DNA of 64,000 bases from Thiomargarita sp. (GCA_020721005.1 DYNP01000013.1:41465-105464); one strand, 5' to 3'. Shown: positions 1 through 10,422, counted from the stretch's first letter. A program made the numbers and translations. The notes: generated from the letters alone by a model not told the origin.

Positions 1-3000
1 TAAGCCATTGAAAATAATATCTCCCTCTTCCAACTGGTAACCCACAAACACAATAAATTCCCCTGGCATATTTCCTAAACTGCCCTTATAAATGGGAATT
101 TCCAAAGTTTCTGGCAACTCGTGATAATGCTGCACCGCTTGTAATTCATTCAATTCACCAAACCATTGAGACCAGTTGAAGGCATCACGATAATAACTAC
201 TGCTACCCTTGGGATCACCCAAATAGGTCGCTGCGATGAGAATATCGGCCGACTTACCCACATGTCGACTGTCCACGCGCAAGAAGTTACTCACCAAAAT
301 ATTTTCCCAATCCATAAACTCCAAATTATTTCCCCATTTGCCTCCTTGACCCTTCAACATATTATGGGTATAAGGTTCAAAATAACTGCGGCTGTCATAC
401 ACCAACTCTGGAGACTGCTCTACTTTTTTCACCGTGGAAACTGCCGAATCTGGGAATAGATCCAAACGAATCGCATTCCCCACGTAAAAATTCAGCGGAT
501 CGAGACCATTATGAATAACAGTCCCATTTTTCAATCGATAACCCACAAACACCGTAAATTCTCCAGGTGCAAAACTCAGATCACCTTTATAAATAGGCAC
601 TTCCACCACCTCTGGCAATCGATAATAACGTTGCACCGTGGGTAACTGACTCAACTCATCATTCCAAATTACCCATTGCCCAGCATCTTGGGTATAACGA
701 AATTCATGGGTTAATTTAGTGTGCACCCCAATCAACACAATCTCAGCCTCTTCCCCCACATGCTTGGGATCGATGAGAACCGCAGTCGCCACCTCAACTT
801 CTTTCGCTTCCTCATGAGAAGTCATCCGATGATTCGGCTGACGACCTTGGCGCAGGCGCAATTTTCCAATAAAGCATGCCTGGCTCTTGATCGTTTCCCC
901 TTGTGCGGTGATGCCTGCGGAACCCTCTCCACAGTATTCTTCCTGTATGGGTTCACCATTCTCATCTAAGATACGATCATCTTCGGTCAAAATGGGAATG
1001 CCTCCTATAATCAAATTCCCATCAGGATCCAAGGTAAGCGATCCAGAAGTGTAGGGATTGCCCCATTCTTCTTGCAAGCCAGACTGAGCACCCGCTTGCT
1101 CATCACTTCCATCACCGGCATGACTCAAACTGCCCTTCTCAACCACCTTCACATTGACCACCACTTTTTCAGGCGGATTGCCCTGATCCAAAATCACCGC
1201 CTTGGCTGTGCCCACCTGTAAACCAGTCACAGTCAACTCACCACTGCCTGTAGACCCTTGTGGAATCCAGGAGTCAACGGCCACCCATTGACTTGCCGGC
1301 AATTCACTCAAAGCCAATTCCCCTTGACCTCCTGCCACCGCAACTGTGGTAGTTTGACCCACCTCTATGGTCACGAGAATCGAGCGAATTTTAAATTGCC
1401 CAGCATTCCCATCTTCCCCATTGCCTGCCGATCCAGCCGTGTCTTTTGGAATCACAATGATATGGAGACTGGCCATCTTAGAAGTGGCGGCACTGTCCAC
1501 CAATAACAATTTAGTCGTGCCCACTTTCACTCCCTTGATCAATAGACGGCCGGCGCCCTTGCCAATCGGAATCCATTCCTCCAAACTCGCAATTTGGCTG
1601 TCTGGCAATTCTTTTAATAACAAATCTCCTTTGCCATCTGCCAACGTGATGGACAAAGTATCTCCTTCTTCAATAGTCGCAATCAACGTTTTAAAATGCA
1701 CTTCGGAGTCATCTCCTGAGGAATCAGTGGCTTGACAACCCGTACAACACATCTGACAAGGTGCTAAGTTATAACAATTTTGACCCGTATTTGTACTCGG
1801 TGCATCATCATCGGTAATGGTCAACGTGGCCTCACCGACAGCGCCCACAGTGGCACCACCAGTTGGGTTACTGAGTTTAAGTTGCACGGTCTCATTGCCT
1901 TCCACCAATTTATCATCTTTGATGGGAATTAAAAAAGTCTTGTCACTGCAATCTCCATCTTCCCAGCTCAAAGTGCCCGTAGTGATCGCATAATCATCAG
2001 GATGGCTGGCAGTCCCAGATTCCGTGGCATAATCCACAGTGATGGGACCGTCGCAACCTCCCACTCGAGATACTGTAATTGCAGTTGATGGATTGCCAAA
2101 TTCATCCACCACATAAGTTTGGGAACTGAATTGCACTGTCCCCGGATTTAAATCTTCAAACACCGCCAGGCAGTAAATTCCCTGAGTAATCGTCACCTCT
2201 CCATCCTTACAATCCTCATCTCCCACCCAACCTGCAAAACGACCTCCGGGCTCTGGCAGAGCCTGCAGTTTGACCACGGTCCCAATTGGATAGTTGGCTG
2301 ATGATTTGGCCCCATAAGAGCTGGTGGGCATGACCTCAACACCTGCAGGCTCACTGCGTAAAGTGGCCTTGAAACGACTCAAATTTTGAACCGTCAACGT
2401 TTCGGTCCCAGGTTCTGCAGGAGGCATGGCTTCTGCTTGATCAAAAAGGGCGGTACAACTTTTAGCCGTGTCCACAGTCACAGTGATCGTGAGACTTGTT
2501 CCCGAACAATTGCCTCCCCAGCCCATAAAACGACTGCCGGGGTCTGGAGTTGCAGTTAGAGTAACGGCCTGACCGGTTGGATAATGATGGTTACAAGTGG
2601 GACCACATTCCAATTCAAGTCCAGTCACCGTACCATTCCCGGAGCCTGTTTTGGTAACACTGAGAGGTTGAGTACCCTCGGGACCTGTTGACAAAGGTTT
2701 AAAATTGGCAACGCAAGTTTTACCTTGAGTGAGCGTAACCACCGCCTGAGCAGAGAGACCGTTGCAGTCCCCGCTCCAACCTGTGAATTCATGACCAGGT
2801 TGGGGAACTGCAGTCAGAGTAATCAAGGTATTGGCTGGCAACGCATGCTCACATTGGTCGCCACAATCAATGCCCAAAGGTTGACTGAGCACATTGCCCT
2901 CACCCAATATTCCCACTCTAAGCGGAAATTTGGGACTGTCCAAAGGTTGAAAATAAGCCACGCACTTTATATCAGCATTGAGGGTAATTTTGCCATCTAT

Positions 3001-6000
3001 GCAATCCGAATCGCCACCCCAACCGATAAATTCATAACCAGCTGCTGGAGTTGCTGTCAGGGTGATTTCAGTATTGGCAGCCAAACTGGCTTGACAATCG
3101 GGGGTATCTTGATCACAGTCCAAATTGCCCACACTGCTGCTCACTTGACCTTCTCCAGTCCCCGCAAAGTCAACAGACAATTGAGGAACGGTGGGCTCTG
3201 TGACACTCACGGTCACTGTGCCCGTGACGCATTGCCCCCCCTGTCCACACACTTGATAGACAAAGGTATCGGTGCCCACAAATCCTGGATTGGGAGTATA
3301 ACTGACTGTACCATCTGGATTAATGATGACAGTCCCATTGGCTGGAGCGGTGTCAATGATCAAATTGCCAGGATCGACATGATTGTCATTGGCAAGAATG
3401 GAAATAGTTACCGGTGTATCAACTTTGGTACTGGCCACATCATCATTGGTAGAAGGGACTGGAAAAACGGTAGGATCGGTGGGTTCAGTGGGACCAGTTG
3501 GAGGTGGCGGTGTTGAAGTGCCATCAGCTGGAGGTGCCGCCTTGATGGTCAATGTGGCTGTGGCTGGCGCACTTTCAGCCCCTTCTTCATCAATGGCAGT
3601 GTAAGTAAATGTTGCAGTACCCACATAACCCTCGGCGGGTTTAAAGTACAATTTTGCCACATCTTCTGGAGTAAGAGTTTGTCCAGGTGTGATGGGAACT
3701 CCCCCAGCATTGGGATCGCCAAGATAGAGAACACCTTCTGTATCAAGGGGCAGAGTTTTGATCGTGTAACCAGTAATACTGTCATCCCCATTCGGATCTT
3801 TGGCAGTGGGTAACGACAATTGAATGGGTTGATCGTTGGTCAGTTCAGTTGTCAAAGGGTCAACGGTTGGAGGGGAATTGGGGGTGGTGGTGATGGTGAT
3901 GAGAATATCAGCGGGTTGACTGATCAATCCCTTTTCATCAGTGGCAGTGTAACTTAAAAAAACATCTGAAGGTGATTTTGCCGTGGGCTCAGGCTCATAA
4001 TAGAGGTAGGCTACCTCTGCAAGGGTCAGTGTTTTAACATCGGTGATTGGGGTTCCTCCAGATTTAGGATCGCCTAAGTAAAGTTTACCTTCCCCATCAT
4101 TGGGAGGAGTGATGGTGAATGAAGCGATAGGTTTTTCTTCTGGATCAGTGGCTGTCAGTGGAGGTAATTTCACTGCAGTCTTTGGCTGAGTGCTAACTGA
4201 TAGAGGAGTTGCCACAGGCGGTTTATTGGTGGTTTTAGTCACCGGAATAGTAACTGTGGCCTCGGCACTGGTGGCCCCAGGTGTATCAGTGGCAGTGTAA
4301 GAAAAGGTGGCATTTCCTACAAAATCAGGGTGGGGCTCAAAATAAAGTTCATCGATTTTATCAAGTTTAATTTCAGTTCCCGGGACGATAACAGTTCCTT
4401 TGGGATCTCCTTCGGGATCTCCCAAATACAAAGTGCCTTGGCTGGCTAAGGGAACTTCAGTAATAGTGATATGGTCCAAATCCCCATTACCATCAGCAGC
4501 ACCCAAAGCAGGCAATAGAACTGTAGTATCATTGGGAGTGGAAGGCACGGTAGGGGGAGTCACTGTGGGCACCTGATTCTCAGAGGGAGTCAGTGTCAGT
4601 ATATCTGTAAAAGATTCTGTTTTGGCGTTTTTAACAGTGGGACTGGGATTTGTTACATCATCAGGACGAGTAACTGTGGCTGTATTTTCAATTTCAATTC
4701 CAGCAGCCAACCCGGCATTGATGGTTGCAAAAATGCTCAAAGTAGCCTTGGCATCTTTTTCCAAATCAACGGTGAGATCAATATTACCCGTTCCGCTTGC
4801 TGTATTGCATTTGTTAAAAGCGCTGCTCGGACTGACAGTACAGGTCCAAGCAGCCCCAGCAGCAATCGTACCGGGAAAAGTGTCAGTTATTCCGATACCT
4901 GCGGCTTTGGTAGGTCCATAATTGGTAACTTCAATGGTATAGGTAACTGAACTGCCTGCCTGATAGTTACCAGCAGGATGACTTTTTTTGATCACCAAAT
5001 CAGCTTCCCGAATGGTCAAGCCCTCTGCCAATTTCGCCTCCAGTGAGGAAACTGAAGTCCATAAATCTAACCAATTTTTGTTTCCTATACTGCCATTATT
5101 CACGTGGGTGTAAGTGGTCCCAAAATTCTTTGCAGGAACACCGGTAAATTTTTGAGCTGGATTTGTACGGCTACTGACACCATCCAATTGAGTTGCTGGA
5201 GAAGGATTGACAGCTCCAAGGGCGGTGTCTCCACTTAAGTTTCCATTGTCATAGTAAACGATATCACTGGCAACAGTACATCCCGAATTATTACAGTCCA
5301 ACCGTTCCACAATCCATCCTTTGGGATTGTCTTCTATGTCAAAAACTGGAAAATGCACATCGTCAACCGTAATCTTCAAACCAACTTCATAGGGAATATC
5401 ACTGGGGGGAATGGGATTTCCCAACGCATCAAGACCGTTCCAAACAAGAGTATTTACTCCGGCTGTAGCAGTCCCGGTCAACAGCAATTCTTTATTGCCT
5501 GCCATTTTGATGGTGAGTACATAAGTACCGGCAACATCAGTCTCAAAAGAAAATTCTCCTCCCAATGGGTTTGTGCCAGCATTTCCAGGCGTAGTTTCGT
5601 CCCCCACAAATGCAAAATTTGTTATTTCAGGGACTTTGGGACTCGAGGTCCTTAGCCAAGTGGTGCGATTGCTTGCAAGACTGCTGTCTGGCAGAGGTAA
5701 CCAGTTTGCTGAATTATCCGTAACTGGTAGATCGAGAGCCGGGGGATTAAAAAACATTTTGTGAGTGTAATTGTCAGTGGCAGGATCATCATCAAATTTG
5801 GGACTGTGAAAAAACGCTGTTTTACCAAATTCCCCAATACCAGCCACCGACCTCAATAAGGGTTTTCCAGTCCCTTTATCCCCACTGGTAAAACCCTTAT
5901 TGTTGGCAAAAAAAGAAAATTCTTGAGGATCAGTCCCATTTAAATCCATGCGATAGGTATATCCTCGATTGGTCAAAAAATACAATTGGGAATATAACTC

Positions 6001-6705
6001 TGAATTAACTCCCCCCATGTGGGCAACTAAATAATTGGTGAAGACTCGTCCTTTTTTTTCCAGGTTATCGGTACCAAAAACCGTCACATCCCAGGCTGCG
6101 ACCACTTCTTTTTGTCGACCCAATACAAACTGTTCAGCAACTCCTTTGGCCTGATGAGATTTTTCATCAGGATTATTGGGTTGTGAGTTAAACTCGATCT
6201 CATAAATGCCGTCCTTATCCGCTGTGATTGTGCAAGGAGTGTATCCCCCCGTATTGGGTAAAGCTCCCGCCAATTCTTTGGCTAAAGTATTAATATGTCC
6301 GAAACCCCCATTTAACACATCACAAAAGCCATTTATTAAACTGCTTCCCTTGGGACCTCGATAAACGATATCGTTTCCCAAATCAGCAGCATAGACACTG
6401 CTTCCCAAATTGATTGTTTCGCCTACTTTCGCAAATACCTTGATAATGGTTTTGGCAGGTACGCCCTTCATCTCCTCAACCGCTAATGTAGAATATATAG
6501 ACTGCATAAAAGGACGCTGCCCTTGACCACCGGCTGAAGTGATCAATTCCCGACTTCCCTCGGCATATACCGGGCTCATGGCCCCCACTGTCAATCCCCC
6601 AATGAGCAATAAAACTCCATAATACAGTCCTTGGAGACTGAATACCTTCCTACTTATCAATTCTTTCAATGGCTTTCGCCTTATCAACTCAACAACACAT
6701 AACAT
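1..6705 (-). CDS. giant secreted multidomain repeat protein, partial
   Basis: Open reading frame of 2235 codons that starts at 6705 and runs off the left edge without a stop, so the C-terminus is missing. The start is ATG with GGGAGA just upstream, followed by a basic N-terminus, a hydrophobic segment and a signal peptidase site after VYA (about residue 45), so export is likely. In order I read: a unique N-terminal region (to about 560), a DUF11-type domain (about 565-690), three or four cadherin/Ig-like modules containing LYLGDP (about 700-1050), four divergent InlB-type repeats with F-x-G-W-x-G and paired cysteines (about 1170-1515), a Calx-beta-like domain (about 1518-1640), a Cys-rich linker, two related beta modules, then a repeated unit with P-I-Y-K-G and PGEF-VFVGY near the edge. 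This architecture is typical of adhesins or surface/matrix proteins; its binding partner is unknown. It is transcribed alone as far as visible. Confidence 0.85.
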   Translation of the reverse strand, partial: MLCVVELIRRKPLKELISRKVFSLQGLYYGVLLLIGGLTVGAMSPVYAEGSRELITSAGGQGQRPFMQSIYSTLAVEEMKGVPAKTIIKVFAKVGETINLGSSVYAADLGNDIVYRGPKGSSLINGFCDVLNGGFGHINTLAKELAGALPNTGGYTPCTITADKDGIYEIEFNSQPNNPDEKSHQAKGVAEQFVLGRQKEVVAAWDVTVFGTDNLEKKGRVFTNYLVAHMGGVNSELYSQLYFLTNRGYTYRMDLNGTDPQEFSFFANNKGFTSGDKGTGKPLLRSVAGIGEFGKTAFFHSPKFDDDPATDNYTHKMFFNPPALDLPVTDNSANWLPLPDSSLASNRTTWLRTSSPKVPEITNFAFVGDETTPGNAGTNPLGGEFSFETDVAGTYVLTIKMAGNKELLLTGTATAGVNTLVWNGLDALGNPIPPSDIPYEVGLKITVDDVHFPVFDIEDNPKGWIVERLDCNNSGCTVASDIVYYDNGNLSGDTALGAVNPSPATQLDGVSSRTNPAQKFTGVPAKNFGTTYTHVNNGSIGNKNWLDLWTSVSSLEAKLAEGLTIREADLVIKKSHPAGNYQAGSSVTYTIEVTNYGPTKAAGIGITDTFPGTIAAGAAWTCTVSPSSAFNKCNTASGTGNIDLTVDLEKDAKATLSIFATINAGLAAGIEIENTATVTRPDDVTNPSPTVKNAKTESFTDILTLTPSENQVPTVTPPTVPSTPNDTTVLLPALGAADGNGDLDHITITEVPLASQGTLYLGDPEGDPKGTVIVPGTEIKLDKIDELYFEPHPDFVGNATFSYTATDTPGATSAEATVTIPVTKTTNKPPVATPLSVSTQPKTAVKLPPLTATDPEEKPIASFTITPPNDGEGKLYLGDPKSGGTPITDVKTLTLAEVAYLYYEPEPTAKSPSDVFLSYTATDEKGLISQPADILITITTTPNSPPTVDPLTTELTNDQPIQLSLPTAKDPNGDDSITGYTIKTLPLDTEGVLYLGDPNAGGVPITPGQTLTPEDVAKLYFKPAEGYVGTATFTYTAIDEEGAESAPATATLTIKAAPPADGTSTPPPPTGPTEPTDPTVFPVPSTNDDVASTKVDTPVTISILANDNHVDPGNLIIDTAPANGTVIINPDGTVSYTPNPGFVGTDTFVYQVCGQGGQCVTGTVTVSVTEPTVPQLSVDFAGTGEGQVSSSVGNLDCDQDTPDCQASLAANTEITLTATPAAGYEFIGWGGDSDCIDGKITLNADIKCVAYFQPLDSPKFPLRVGILGEGNVLSQPLGIDCGDQCEHALPANTLITLTAVPQPGHEFTGWSGDCNGLSAQAVVTLTQGKTCVANFKPLSTGPEGTQPLSVTKTGSGNGTVTGLELECGPTCNHHYPTGQAVTLTATPDPGSRFMGWGGNCSGTSLTITVTVDTAKSCTALFDQAEAMPPAEPGTETLTVQNLSRFKATLRSEPAGVEVMPTSSYGAKSSANYPIGTVVKLQALPEPGGRFAGWVGDEDCKDGEVTITQGIYCLAVFEDLNPGTVQFSSQTYVVDEFGNPSTAITVSRVGGCDGPITVDYATESGTASHPDDYAITTGTLSWEDGDCSDKTFLIPIKDDKLVEGNETVQLKLSNPTGGATVGAVGEATLTITDDDAPSTNTGQNCYNLAPCQMCCTGCQATDSSGDDSEVHFKTLIATIEEGDTLSITLADGKGDLLLKELPDSQIASLEEWIPIGKGAGRLLIKGVKVGTTKLLLVDSAATSKMASLHIIVIPKDTAGSAGNGEDGNAGQFKIRSILVTIEVGQTTTVAVAGGQGELALSELPASQWVAVDSWIPQGSTGSGELTVTGLQVGTAKAVILDQGNPPEKVVVNVKVVEKGSLSHAGDGSDEQAGAQSGLQEEWGNPYTSGSLTLDPDGNLIIGGIPILTEDDRILDENGEPIQEEYCGEGSAGITAQGETIKSQACFIGKLRLRQGRQPNHRMTSHEEAKEVEVATAVLIDPKHVGEEAEIVLIGVHTKLTHEFRYTQDAGQWVIWNDELSQLPTVQRYYRLPEVVEVPIYKGDLSFAPGEFTVFVGYRLKNGTVIHNGLDPLNFYVGNAIRLDLFPDSAVSTVKKVEQSPELVYDSRSYFEPYTHNMLKGQGGKWGNNLEFMDWENILVSNFLRVDSRHVGKSADILIAATYLGDPKGSSSYYRDAFNWSQWFGELNELQAVQHYHELPETLEIPIYKGSLGNMPGEFIVFVGYQLEEGDIIFNGL

Positions 6706-6955
6706 GGATATTCTCCCAAAAAAACGATTTTTTACGCAATCCCTATTCACTTGTTTACCCAATTTTAATCTTCCTAAACCACAATAGGGCTATACTGTTT
6801 TTCTCAATGGCTGATTTTTAAGAATACTAAGTAGAAATATTGTGTTCAAAACACTGCAGTTACTACTTAACAATGAATTTTAATTGTCAAAATCAAATCT
6901 ATCTGTGAGATAATAGCAATAAATCCACAATAATCAACCCAGCCCTAAAACCAGT

Positions 6956-7225
6956 ATGAACATATTCTCTTCTTTTGAGTTTATCCAACTCTCTTCACGT
7001 CCCCGGCTCGCCAAATCCCTTCCTACCTACCATAAGACCAGTTGCCAAACCTGTGACAAGGTCATCCGCCTCGACTGGCAACGACAGTATCGAGGACCCA
7101 CCTCCAATATTCCCTCTTTCCCTCCCCTTGAAAATTGTCCCGCATGTGGCAGTGCGCGACTGCAAACAGTCCCCATCCATAAAAATGAATTTGATCACAT
7201 TAAAGAAATATGGGACTTTAGGTAA
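6956..7225 (+). CDS. small zinc-ribbon-like hypothetical protein
   Basis: 89-residue protein with two Cys pairs, CQTC at about residues 31-34 and CPAC at about residues 61-64, each followed by a short turn, the pattern of a zinc ribbon. The rest is unrecognised. No clear ribosome binding site precedes the ATG, and two overlapping frames of similar length exist, so the reading frame is chosen only because of the paired CxxC motifs. It lies divergently from the giant secreted protein and could be a regulatory or nucleic-acid-binding small protein, but no function can be given. Confidence 0.45.
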   Translation: MNIFSSFEFIQLSSRPRLAKSLPTYHKTSCQTCDKVIRLDWQRQYRGPTSNIPSFPPLENCPACGSARLQTVPIHKNEFDHIKEIWDFR

Positions 7226-7270
7226 AACTCATAACAAAATTTTATCTGAATCAGAATTCCAGAATTCGCA

Positions 7271-7311
7271 AAATAAAAAGGGATAACATCCCTTAGAAGA
7301 ATGTTATCCCT
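7271..7311 (-). terminator. rho-independent terminator for the membrane protein gene
   Basis: Perfect 11-bp inverted repeat AGGGATAACAT / ATGTTATCCCT (7279-7289 and 7301-7311) with an 11-nt loop. Read on the minus strand the stem is followed by TTTTTATTTT, as expected downstream of the gene ending at 7388. The plus side has only a short T run, so it may also serve weakly for the small ORF ending at 7225. Confidence 0.65.
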
Positions 7312-7339
7312 AAAATTTTGGAATAAAATAAGAAATTCC

Positions 7340-7363
7340 ATTCCCACACTGATGCGTGGGAAT
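7340..7363. repeat. short hairpin ATTCCCAC/GTGGGAAT
   Basis: An 8-bp inverted repeat with an 8-nt loop lies between the terminator and the 3' end of the membrane protein gene. It has no T run in the minus direction, so it looks more like a small dispersed palindrome than a terminator. Confidence 0.4.
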
Positions 7364-7387
7364 AAAAAAACTGTCAATTACTCTAAT

Positions 7388-7825
7388 TTAACGTATTGGA
7401 ATATGACCGACCTCGGTTATGATTGAAGGCAGTACCCAAACTGAAACAATTCCCAACAAGATAATAACAATTGAGAACACGATAAACCAATACACCAAAG
7501 TGAAAAATTTTCTCAGCTCAGCCAAAGCGTGCATCAGGTTGTCAATATCATTGCCCTTGGTATCCACAATCAATTGGAAAAACACGGAGGAACGTTTCAT
7601 CCAAAAACCCACCGCAAAAATGATCAAGGCTATCAATGAATCCTCAGCCAAAATATACATCGCCCCCGCAGAAATTGCCTCTTGGGTGGAAAAAAAGATC
7701 GAAACCACCCGCAAGACACTGAGCAAACCCGCTAACATCAAAAAGATACCAACACCTCGTAACTTATAGGACAAGCCTTGAATAACACTGTTTTGCCCTT
7801 CGTTAAACTCATATTGTGCAGACAT
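7388..7825 (-). CDS. small integral membrane protein of unknown function
   Basis: 145 residues with a clear ribosome binding site (AGGAG, 6 nt before the ATG). Hydrophobic stretches at about residues 25-48, 58-75 and 108-135 suggest three or four membrane-spanning helices, separated by a charged cytoplasmic-type loop containing DTKGNDIDNLMHALAELRKF. I do not recognise the family. It is monocistronic: the next gene upstream is mnmA about 290 bp away, and a good terminator follows it. Confidence 0.75.
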   Translation of the reverse strand: MSAQYEFNEGQNSVIQGLSYKLRGVGIFLMLAGLLSVLRVVSIFFSTQEAISAGAMYILAEDSLIALIIFAVGFWMKRSSVFFQLIVDTKGNDIDNLMHALAELRKFFTLVYWFIVFSIVIILLGIVSVWVLPSIITEVGHIPIR

Positions 7826-7917
7826 ATTTTCTCCTGATAGAAATGATTCTCAATTGATTTTTCAATTAAGACTTGATTGATAACAAACTGTTAACTGTCC
7901 ACAAAAACACCTCGATT

Positions 7918-7953
7918 GATGCGCTTCGCAAAAAACGCTCAGCACATCCTACG
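7918..7953 (+). repeat. dispersed repeat R2, copy 1 (GATGCGCTTCGC type)
   Basis: A 36-bp sequence beginning GATGCGCTTCGCAAAAAACG and ending CACATCCTACG. The same sequence occurs inverted at 25033-25068 and with small changes at 25382-25419. All copies are intergenic. No coding or mobility function is visible. Confidence 0.7.
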
Positions 7954-8116
7954 TGTTGCCCATAAAAACAGTAATGTTAAGATGCAGAATGACAAAACAC
8001 CCAACTGAGCATTGCTTTGGACCGTGCAATTTTTGTTCACAATTTCAAAATCCACAACTCCACTCTTATTTTACCATTAATGCTCATCAATGGATCATAA
8101 AAACACTGATTTATCA

Positions 8117-9193
8117 TTAAATTGTTTCCTCAATAATCCCCCCTCCCAAACAAATTTCCCCTTGATACAAGACCAGAGACTGTCCTGGAGTGACTGCAAA
8201 TTGTGGATCAACAAATTCAATCAATCCCCGTTGTGACGTCAACTCCAGCAATACACAAGGCTGATCAGGTTGACGATAACGAGTTTTTGCATGACAGGAA
8301 AATGGACAAGTGGGAGGATGATTGCTGATCCAATGCAATTGCGTCACTCGCACTTGCCGCTTAAACAAAGCCGGATGATGACGTCCTTGAACCACGATTA
8401 AACAATTGCGTTCCCTATCTTTAGTTGCCACATACCAAGGCTGCTCTAAACTTCCTGCCCGTCCCCCAATATTCAGTCCCTGCCGTTGTCCCAAAGTATA
8501 ATACATCAAACCTTGATGTTCCCCCAAATATTTTCCCTTCTCATCTTCAATCGGTCCCGGCTGCATGGGCAAGAATTGTTGTAGAAAAGTCTTAAATGGA
8601 CGTTCTCCAATAAAACAAAGGCCAGTACTGTCCTTTTTGGCAAAATTGGCCAGTCCCACTTGACGTGCCAAATTTCGTACTTGTGGTTTGGTCAAATAGC
8701 CCAATGGGAATTGACTTAAAGCCAGTTGGGACTGATTTAACAAATGTAAAAAATAACTTTGATCCTTTTCCAAATCAAGGGCTTTTAAGAGTTGATATCC
8801 TTCGGGGCCTGCTTGAATTCTGGCATAATGGCCAGTGGCAATACCCTCGCCTCCCAATCGTAACGCATGTTCCAAAAAGACTTTGAATTTGATTTCCCGA
8901 TTGCACAATACATCTGGATTGGGCGTGCGGCCAGCTTCATATTCTTGTAAACACTGAGAAAACACTGTTTCCCAATATTCAGTGGCAAAATTCACTCTGT
9001 GCAACAGTATGCCCAACTGCTCACAAACCGCTTGGGCATCTTGGACATCTTGAGCGGCACTGCAATAATCCGCAGTGTCATCCTCTTCCCAATTTTTCAT
9101 GAATAATCCTTGCACTTCATACCCTTGCTGTTGCAAGAGTAAAGCAGCCACTGAGGAATCTACCCCTCCCGATAAACCGACGATAATACGCAT
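8117..9193 (-). CDS. mnmA: tRNA-specific 2-thiouridylase MnmA
   Basis: 358 residues, the normal length for MnmA, which adds sulfur to U34 of tRNA-Lys, -Glu and -Gln in the cytoplasm using sulfur relayed from IscS/Tus proteins. The N-terminus carries the PP-loop ATP-binding motif SGGVDSS (residues 8-14). NPDVLCNREIKF contains the first catalytic cysteine and STGLCFIGER the second, and GHYAR is also conserved. The start at MRIIVGLSGGVDSS matches the family. The gene stands 31 bp downstream of argE on the same strand, so the two may be cotranscribed, although their functions are unrelated. A TusA homologue occurs at 54828, but whether it feeds this enzyme is not shown. Confidence 0.97.
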   Translation of the reverse strand: MRIIVGLSGGVDSSVAALLLQQQGYEVQGLFMKNWEEDDTADYCSAAQDVQDAQAVCEQLGILLHRVNFATEYWETVFSQCLQEYEAGRTPNPDVLCNREIKFKVFLEHALRLGGEGIATGHYARIQAGPEGYQLLKALDLEKDQSYFLHLLNQSQLALSQFPLGYLTKPQVRNLARQVGLANFAKKDSTGLCFIGERPFKTFLQQFLPMQPGPIEDEKGKYLGEHQGLMYYTLGQRQGLNIGGRAGSLEQPWYVATKDRERNCLIVVQGRHHPALFKRQVRVTQLHWISNHPPTCPFSCHAKTRYRQPDQPCVLLELTSQRGLIEFVDPQFAVTPGQSLVLYQGEICLGGGIIEETI

Positions 9194-9224
9194 AGCATGT
9201 AAATTGAGGCTCAGCGCCTAAAAG

Positions 9225-10376
9225 TTAAGTTAAACAAAAATGACGAATGAGTTGAGTCAATATCGTAATGGTCGGTTGCAACTGATTTAAGGCAACAAAT
9301 TCATTGGGTTGATGAGCCTGAGCAATATCCCCAGGTCCCAAAATCACAGTCTCCATTCCCAAGGATTTTAAGTAAGGTGCTTCGGTGCCAAATGCCACAG
9401 CCTGGGCAGACTGTTGTGTCAATCGTTCGGTAACCTGCACAATTTCGGTTTGAGCTGATGTTTCCATGGCTGCAATACCTTCAAACAGAGGTTGCAAGGT
9501 CAATTTTAAATTTCGATCTTTCAAAACTTGATTGAGACGTTGCTGTAATTCCCGACGCGACTCCTCGAGTCCCATGCCTGGCAACAGTCGAAGATCAATT
9601 TGCAATTCACAGTCCCCGCAAATTCGATTGGGATTATCGCCTCCTTGAATCACTCCCAAGTTCAACGTGGGAATTGGAACATCAAACAGGGGATTGAAAT
9701 GGGCAGCTTGTAACTCTGAGCGCCAGTTTAATAGTTCAGTCATCACGGTGAGCATGCCTTCTAAAGCACTGTTGCCCAAGGCAGGTTGACTGGAGTGTCC
9801 TGACAGTCCCGTCAAACGAATGGATTCCATGAGAATGCCTTTGTGCATGCGCACCGGTCGCAAACTGGTGGGTTCCCCAATAATGGCGTGACGAGCCTGG
9901 GGGCGACCGCTTTTAACCAATGCTTGAGCCCCACACATGCTGCTTTCTTCATCAGCAGTGGCAATGAGGGTCAAGGGGTGTTGAAAGGAACGGGTCTCCA
10001 GTTGAGCAACGGCAGTTAGGACGAGGGCAAAAAAGGACTTCATATCCGCAGTGCCCAAGCCATAGAGTCGATTATCCGCTTCTAAAAGTTGGAAGGGATC
10101 GGAGCGCCACTGTTGTTCATCATAGGGCACGGTGTCTGTGTGGCCGGCAAGGACCAGACCATCGGTCCCTGAGCCTAGAGTGGCCAGCAGGTTGAATTTA
10201 CCTGGATGGTTGGGAATTGGTAAAATTTCGCAGTGGAAACCGAGGCTATCGCACCAATTGGCCAGTTGTTCAATAACAGTTTGATTGCTGTGGTCCCATT
10301 TGGGATTAACACAGCTTACTGAGGGAATGGCAATCAATTCCCGAATGAGGGTTAGAGTTGGAGGAAGAATGGGCAT
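9225..10376 (-). CDS. argE: acetylornithine deacetylase ArgE (M20 family)
   Basis: 383 residues, full length for ArgE, which hydrolyses N-acetylornithine to ornithine in arginine biosynthesis. Metal and catalytic motifs of the M20 metallopeptidases are present: AGHTDTVPYDE, GLGTADMKSFFA, ATADEES and the dimerisation-domain LSGHSSQPALGNSA, with GPGDIAQAHQPNEFV near the C-terminus carrying the last metal ligand. The start MPILPPTLTLIRELIAIPSV aligns with the expected family N-terminus, though no strong ribosome binding site is visible. It is followed by mnmA after 31 bp and preceded by a 59-codon ORF 92 bp upstream. Confidence 0.95.
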   Translation of the reverse strand: MPILPPTLTLIRELIAIPSVSCVNPKWDHSNQTVIEQLANWCDSLGFHCEILPIPNHPGKFNLLATLGSGTDGLVLAGHTDTVPYDEQQWRSDPFQLLEADNRLYGLGTADMKSFFALVLTAVAQLETRSFQHPLTLIATADEESSMCGAQALVKSGRPQARHAIIGEPTSLRPVRMHKGILMESIRLTGLSGHSSQPALGNSALEGMLTVMTELLNWRSELQAAHFNPLFDVPIPTLNLGVIQGGDNPNRICGDCELQIDLRLLPGMGLEESRRELQQRLNQVLKDRNLKLTLQPLFEGIAAMETSAQTEIVQVTERLTQQSAQAVAFGTEAPYLKSLGMETVILGPGDIAQAHQPNEFVALNQLQPTITILTQLIRHFCLT

Positions 10377-10422
10377 GGGTTGATATTGAGTTGATTATTT
10401 ATGAAACTTATTGGAGTTCGTC

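Noticed and set aside
6975..7286. 103-codon frame overlapping the zinc-ribbon ORF
   Set aside because: It lacks the CxxC pairs and has no motif; it is the shifted reading of the same region.
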